In this document: one piece after another, positions 40,897-44,472 of the stretch | How the letters are laid out: the number at the start of each line of letters is the position of its first letter | Position numbering within the stretch: position 1 is the stretch's first letter | Source: an uncultured Anaerolineales bacterium | Lineage (GTDB): Bacteria > Chloroflexota > Anaerolineae > Anaerolineales > UBA4823 | DNA length: 44,472 nt | Direction: 5' to 3' | NCBI GenBank assembly: GCA_937928795.1 | Contig: CALFWB010000046.1 | Location: forward strand, 1 to 44,472 | The notes under the pieces: model-generated | The model's database searches: none | What the model saw: only the letters and a program-made list of their open reading frames with translations | What the model was told of the DNA's origin: nothing | Translations under genes and position numbers: made by a program

Positions 40897-41295
40897 TTAC
40901 TCAAACACCAACATCATTCCAGCCGTCATCAGGGCTCGGGCGGTTAGCACAGACATAATCAGAAAGACAGCCCCATAAATAACCATATCGCGACGTTCCT
41001 GATTGCCGCGCGTGTAGGCGAAGGCGGCCGGTAAAACCAAGGCGCTGACAATCCCGTATAAAACGTGTACTTGGCGGGCAAGGCGATACTCGCTGAAGAA
41101 GTACAAATACACCCCCAACGCCCCTTGTAATAAGATCAAAATCTCGGCAATCACAATCGCTCCCCAGTAATTGCTATCCACCCCGCGTTTTTTGAGGATG
41201 CGCCAAAAACCCCACAGGGTCATGATGGCGGCGTAGTAAAAGGCGGTGTTCCCCAGCCGCATGTGAATTTCCCAGATCAATTCTTGAAAGGTCAT
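40897..41295 (-). CDS. Small four-helix membrane protein, unknown function
   Basis: The 132-residue protein has about four hydrophobic segments (about 13-30, 45-65, 78-97, 110-130). Histidines sit near membrane edges in EIHMRLG and QVHVLYG, which could be heme or quinone ligands but are unproven. ATG 41295 is chosen because AAGGA lies 9 nt upstream; two earlier starts (41304, 41328) have worse spacing. The gene ends beside the tRNA-Ser T-run and is divergent from the Rieske/cytochrome b operon, so a respiratory link is possible. Confidence 0.6.
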   Translation of the reverse strand: MTFQELIWEIHMRLGNTAFYYAAIMTLWGFWRILKKRGVDSNYWGAIVIAEILILLQGALGVYLYFFSEYRLARQVHVLYGIVSALVLPAAFAYTRGNQERRDMVIYGAVFLIMSVLTARALMTAGMMLVFE

Positions 41296-41660
41296 CGATT
41301 CCATTCCTTGCCTAGAGAGATTGAGCAAGTTTTGGCTGCCTCAGACTTTTCGGTCTGGCAAAGCCAGCTTTTTATAGGGCGGGATGCATGATTTCGGTTG
41401 GCATTCTCAGGCTGCCTCTAGCGCACCCTCAAGCCCTATGTGCTACCCTTCAAGGATACCATGAATCCGCGCCGCTGGGGCGCAATTCAACTCAGCTTTC
41501 TAGGGTGATAAGCGTAATCACCCCTTCGGTTGAAAGGAAATCACACCTCTGGCTTGAGGGGATGGATAGAAATAAGCAATTCCCTTTAGTAAACTCTTGA
41601 CCAAACCATCACCAGAATTATTTTTACCATCATTTGTGACTGAATGAGGAGAAAGTTCGG
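41296..41660. other. Intergenic region upstream of the Rieske operon
   Basis: No gene is supported. GGGTGAT/ATCACCC (41503-41509, 41517-41523) forms a perfect 7-bp hairpin without a T-run. The operon promoter candidate is at 41597-41624. Confidence 0.5.
41597..41624 (+). promoter_or_regulatory. Candidate promoter of the Rieske-cytochrome b operon
   Basis: TTGACC (41597-41602), a 16-bp spacer and TATTTT (41619-41624) give a moderate sigma-70 match about 30 nt before the ATG. Confidence 0.4.
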
Positions 41661-42221
41661 ATGAGCGAACAGAAGCCGCAAAGCGATCTGGAAACCAAGA
41701 AGAAAATCAATCGGCGGGAATTTTTGACCTTTGCTTGGTTGGCTTCTTTAGGGTTTCTCACCCTCAATATCGGCGGTATGACCTACTTGTTTGCCATGCC
41801 GAGGTTCAAAGAGGGAGAGTTTGGCGGCGTCTTCACGGTTGGCAAGGTCTCTGAACTTCCGCCGGCCGGCTCACCGCCGGTTAATTATCCCAAAGTGCGC
41901 TTTTGGCTGACGCGCACGCCAGAAGGTGTTTCTGCACTTTATAAAGTCTGCACCCACTTGGGGTGTTTATACAACTGGAACGACCAAGAAAACAAATTTA
42001 TTTGTCCTTGTCATGGTTCACAATTCCAACCCGATGGCACCTATCTAGCTGGGCCGGCACCACGCTCTTTAGATCAGTTCAAGATTCAGGTTGTGGATCC
42101 GAACAGTGGGGAAGTGCTGATTGAGAGCGAAGAACCGGGGCCCTTACCCGTGCCCGATAACCCCGATGCGGTCGTGCGGGTTGATACTGGCCAGCGCATC
42201 AACGGCAAAGTTCATGGCTAG
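41661..42221 (+). CDS. qcrA: Rieske 2Fe-2S protein of a bc/b6-type complex
   Basis: The 186-residue protein has a twin-arginine-like NRREFL motif (residues 18-23) before one membrane segment, then a Rieske domain with CTHLGC and CPCHGS, which supply two Cys and two His for the cluster and a disulfide pair. It passes electrons from quinol to a c-type cytochrome. GGAGA lies about 9 nt before the ATG. Cytochrome b follows 29 nt later and cytochrome c after that, giving the order Rieske-b-c. Confidence 0.94.
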   Translation: MSEQKPQSDLETKKKINRREFLTFAWLASLGFLTLNIGGMTYLFAMPRFKEGEFGGVFTVGKVSELPPAGSPPVNYPKVRFWLTRTPEGVSALYKVCTHLGCLYNWNDQENKFICPCHGSQFQPDGTYLAGPAPRSLDQFKIQVVDPNSGEVLIESEEPGPLPVPDNPDAVVRVDTGQRINGKVHG

Positions 42222-42250
42222 CAAAATCCTGAGCAAGGAGCAAAACGGCT

Positions 42251-43852
42251 ATGTTGAAGTCACTTGACATTCAAGACCTAAAATCCAAACTATATCAGGC
42301 AATTGACAACCGCGTGCGGATTATCACGGCTGGATTAAACCTCCGCGAGTTGCGCAATGTCTTACGTGGCGATCCCCCTGAGGAAAAGCCCAACCCCCGT
42401 TATAAAGTGCATACGACCAGCTTCCTCTTTCACATCCGGCCGCGATACTACGAAAAAGCCAGCACCATTTTCACGCACACCTTTCGCTTAGGCTTCTTCA
42501 GCACCTTTTTCTTCTTCGTTGAAGCCATCACCGGCATTATCCTGATGATTTACTACAGCCCAGTGCCCTCGCAAGCCTACCAGTCGATCCTGAACTTGGA
42601 AAGCAACGTACCTTTTGGGAAACTGCTTCGCGATATGCACCGCCTAGGGGCGGAGGCGATGGTGATCTTCGTCTTTCTGCACATGATGCGCACCTTCTTG
42701 ACCGGTTCTTATAAGAAGGAGCGTTCATTTACTTGGTTCACCGGCGTGCTGCTGCTTGGTGTCACGCTGTTCTTAAGCTTCTTTGGCTATCTGCTGCCAT
42801 GGGATCAACTGGCATATTGGGCGGTGACCATCGGCACGGGCATGGCGGAAGCTGCTCCCTTATTTGGGCGAGAGGCGAACCTCCTGTTGCGCGGCGGTCC
42901 GGATATTGGCGCGAACGGTCTATTGCGGGCTTACCTATTGCATGTTGTATTGTTACCCGCTGTGGCGGTGCTGTTGATCAGCATTCACTATTACAAGGTC
43001 TCGCGGGAGCACGGCATCTCGCTGCCGGCAAGGTACGAAGAAGGAGACCTGCCTGCCGAAGAGAAAAAGAATGCCAAACAGCGCATTGACTTTATCCCCG
43101 ATTTGCTCACGCATGAGGTATTTCTCACCTCTTTGGGCATTTTTGCCATCTTGGTCAGCATTATTATCTTCGGCTATAGTGCGCCACTGGAAAATGTTGC
43201 CAACCCGCAAGTAACTCCTCTGGATACCAAAGCACCGTGGTACTTCTGGTGGCTGCAAGGACTGCTAAAACTAGGCGATAAAACCCTAATGGGCGTCATT
43301 CTGCCCACCATCATCGGCGGGTTGTTGATCGGCATTCCTTATATTGACCGCAATCCACATCGCAGCCTATATAAACGCCCTGTAGCTGTTGGCGTTGGCA
43401 TCCTCTCCATTTTGGTCTTGGTGGTGTTAAGCTATATGGGCACGCCGCTCTACGGAATCGAAACGCCGGCGGCCACGCGCATCGTGCAAGACCTTGCGCC
43501 AGAGGAAGGGGTGGGTCCACTGCGCAGCATCCCATTCGATCAATTACAGCCAGGCACTTACGAGGTGACCGAGACGGTGCCGCGCGATCTGTGTCCCAAT
43601 TTAGATTTCGGCTGCCCAGCCTTGACGAGCGTTTTCGCCGAATATAGCCGGCGGATTAACCGCGCCATTAACGACACCTCACTCCCTAAGATCCAACGCT
43701 TGCCCAACGGTCAGGCGTTCTTAATCATCGAAGATTGGCAGACCGATTTGCGCAAAGTAACCTTTCGCATTCTCTGGGATGACCCTGACTCCCAGCAACG
43801 CAAGACCTTTGAAAAACACATCTTTCTTCATCGCCTGCGCGGTGAAGAGTGA
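42251..43852 (+). CDS. qcrB: Cytochrome b subunit, b6-type start with extended C-terminus
   Basis: The 533-residue protein carries four heme-ligand histidines, H130 and H144 (DMHRLGAEAMVIFVFLHMMR) and H231 and H246. Both pairs are spaced near the b6 type (13 and 14 residues between). The region after about 290 supplies subunit IV-like helices, but the Qo motif reads APWY (KAPWYFWWLQ) instead of PEWY or PDWY. About 110 residues after the last helix (from about 420) are a soluble tail with two cysteines (CPNLDFGCPAL). AAGGAG precedes the ATG. The subunits appear fused in one chain, as in bc1. Confidence 0.92.
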   Translation: MLKSLDIQDLKSKLYQAIDNRVRIITAGLNLRELRNVLRGDPPEEKPNPRYKVHTTSFLFHIRPRYYEKASTIFTHTFRLGFFSTFFFFVEAITGIILMIYYSPVPSQAYQSILNLESNVPFGKLLRDMHRLGAEAMVIFVFLHMMRTFLTGSYKKERSFTWFTGVLLLGVTLFLSFFGYLLPWDQLAYWAVTIGTGMAEAAPLFGREANLLLRGGPDIGANGLLRAYLLHVVLLPAVAVLLISIHYYKVSREHGISLPARYEEGDLPAEEKKNAKQRIDFIPDLLTHEVFLTSLGIFAILVSIIIFGYSAPLENVANPQVTPLDTKAPWYFWWLQGLLKLGDKTLMGVILPTIIGGLLIGIPYIDRNPHRSLYKRPVAVGVGILSILVLVVLSYMGTPLYGIETPAATRIVQDLAPEEGVGPLRSIPFDQLQPGTYEVTETVPRDLCPNLDFGCPALTSVFAEYSRRINRAINDTSLPKIQRLPNGQAFLIIEDWQTDLRKVTFRILWDDPDSQQRKTFEKHIFLHRLRGEE

Positions 43853-43866
43853 GGGGAGGGAAAGCA

Positions 43867-44472
43867 ATGTCTCGGCTGCAGCTTGAAGTTTTATTTGGTG
43901 CGCTGTTTGTCCTGCTTTCCGGGGGGATAATACTTTGGTACGGGCTCAACGAGCCGCAACGCATGGCAGAGTACGAACTGCATCAGCGGGCAAAAGCGAT
44001 TGAGGTGGGGGCAGAAATCTATGACATTAATTGCAAAGGCTGTCATGGTCCGCAAGGCGAAGGGGTAGCCGGGCTCTGGCCGCCCTTAAACGATAAGCAC
44101 TTCTTCACCGGGCGTCTTGCCGAAGTGGGGTGGAGTGGAACGCTGGAGGATTATATTATTTCTACCGTTTCTGGAGGGCGGTTAGTCTCCACCCGTCCCG
44201 ACCGCTACCCTGGGCAGGGTCGTCCGGTGATGCCAGCTTGGGCAGAAAGCTATGGAGGTCCGCTGCGCGATGACCAAATCCGCAGCGTGGCCGCCTTTAT
44301 TATCAACTGGAAAGACACCGCTCCCGACCGCAGCACCCAAATGGCAGAGATGGCCGGACCGCCGACCGGCACCGACATCAACAAAGAGCTGCCAGAAGGT
44401 GACCCGACTCGTGGTGAGGGCTTGGCAAACACTAAGGGGTGTGTAGTTTGTCACATCTCTGCGCCAACAGGT
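43867..44472 (+). CDS. Membrane-anchored diheme cytochrome c, 3' end outside window
   Basis: The first 202 residues are present with no stop. A hydrophobic anchor (about 8-26, VLFGALFVLLSGGIILWYG) is followed by a CKGCH heme site at 56-60, a PVMPAWAE stretch that could give the axial Met, and a second CVVCH site at 192-196, cut shortly afterwards. GGGAGG lies just upstream. As third gene of the Rieske-b-c operon it is likely the electron acceptor of the complex. Confidence 0.9.
   Translation, partial: MSRLQLEVLFGALFVLLSGGIILWYGLNEPQRMAEYELHQRAKAIEVGAEIYDINCKGCHGPQGEGVAGLWPPLNDKHFFTGRLAEVGWSGTLEDYIISTVSGGRLVSTRPDRYPGQGRPVMPAWAESYGGPLRDDQIRSVAAFIINWKDTAPDRSTQMAEMAGPPTGTDINKELPEGDPTRGEGLANTKGCVVCHISAPTG

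Overview
The window looks like a chromosomal segment of a Chloroflexota bacterium, probably of the Anaerolineae type. This is inferred from the mix of gene families, not from a marker gene. The signs are a complete coenzyme F420 set (cofE, a nitroreductase, cofD, cofC, plus an F420-linked NADP reductase), an ECF transporter joined to hydantoinase genes, a Rieske/cytochrome b/cytochrome c operon, DUF2089/SHOCT-like/DUF4097 genes, an archaeal-type COG2521 methyltransferase, and many short dispersed repeats. Composition is moderately GC-rich and even, apart from an AT-rich promoter near 6.5 kb.

Layout. 1-94: start of ychF, reverse strand. 0.5-4.1 kb: PIG-L deacetylase and GH4 glycosidase, then OsmC and a convergent methyltransferase. 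4.4-6.5 kb: reverse operon of a DUF2089 regulator, a DUF4097 protein and a SHOCT-like protein, with a strong palindromic promoter. 6.9-7.9 kb: adenosine deaminase. 8.2-16.4 kb: ECF S-T-A-A transporter, HyuA, HyuB and a hydantoin/Asp/Glu racemase, read as one unit from a good promoter followed by a structured leader of about 340 nt. 16.6-20.8 kb: an unknown protein, a GT4 glycosyltransferase, a SagB-type nitroreductase and dihydrolipoyl dehydrogenase. 21-26.5 kb: envelope/sensor operon (kinase-like membrane protein, LysM protein, LCP protein, TIM-barrel/SnoaL fusion). 26.5-27.7 kb: tRNA-Leu, repeats and a DUF559 pseudogene. 27.8-30 kb: FtsB/DivIC-like protein, methylglyoxal synthase, MFS transporter. 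30-36.4 kb, reverse: PEP carboxylase and the F420 operon. 36.4-39.5 kb, reverse: frameshifted DpnA-like methyltransferase, F420-dependent NADP reductase, SsnA-like amidohydrolase. 39.7-40.5 kb, reverse: a peroxiredoxin-glutaredoxin fusion with an in-frame TGA. Then tRNA-Ser, a small membrane protein, and the Rieske-cytochrome b-cytochrome c operon running off the end.

The strongest discovery candidates are these. (1) The peroxiredoxin-glutaredoxin gene has UGA exactly at the peroxidatic cysteine of the PxxxTxxC motif and a plausible SECIS hairpin after it, so it is probably a selenoprotein. (2) The F420 operon encodes a pyrophosphatase-like domain fused to the nitroreductase; it may remove the PPi released by CofC. 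(3) The ECF-hydantoinase operon has a long leader that looks like an RNA switch or attenuator. (4) A 78-bp MITE-like element occurs four times; two copies have intact 8-9 bp target duplications. Annotation rests on reading the sequence and recalled family knowledge; no searches were run.
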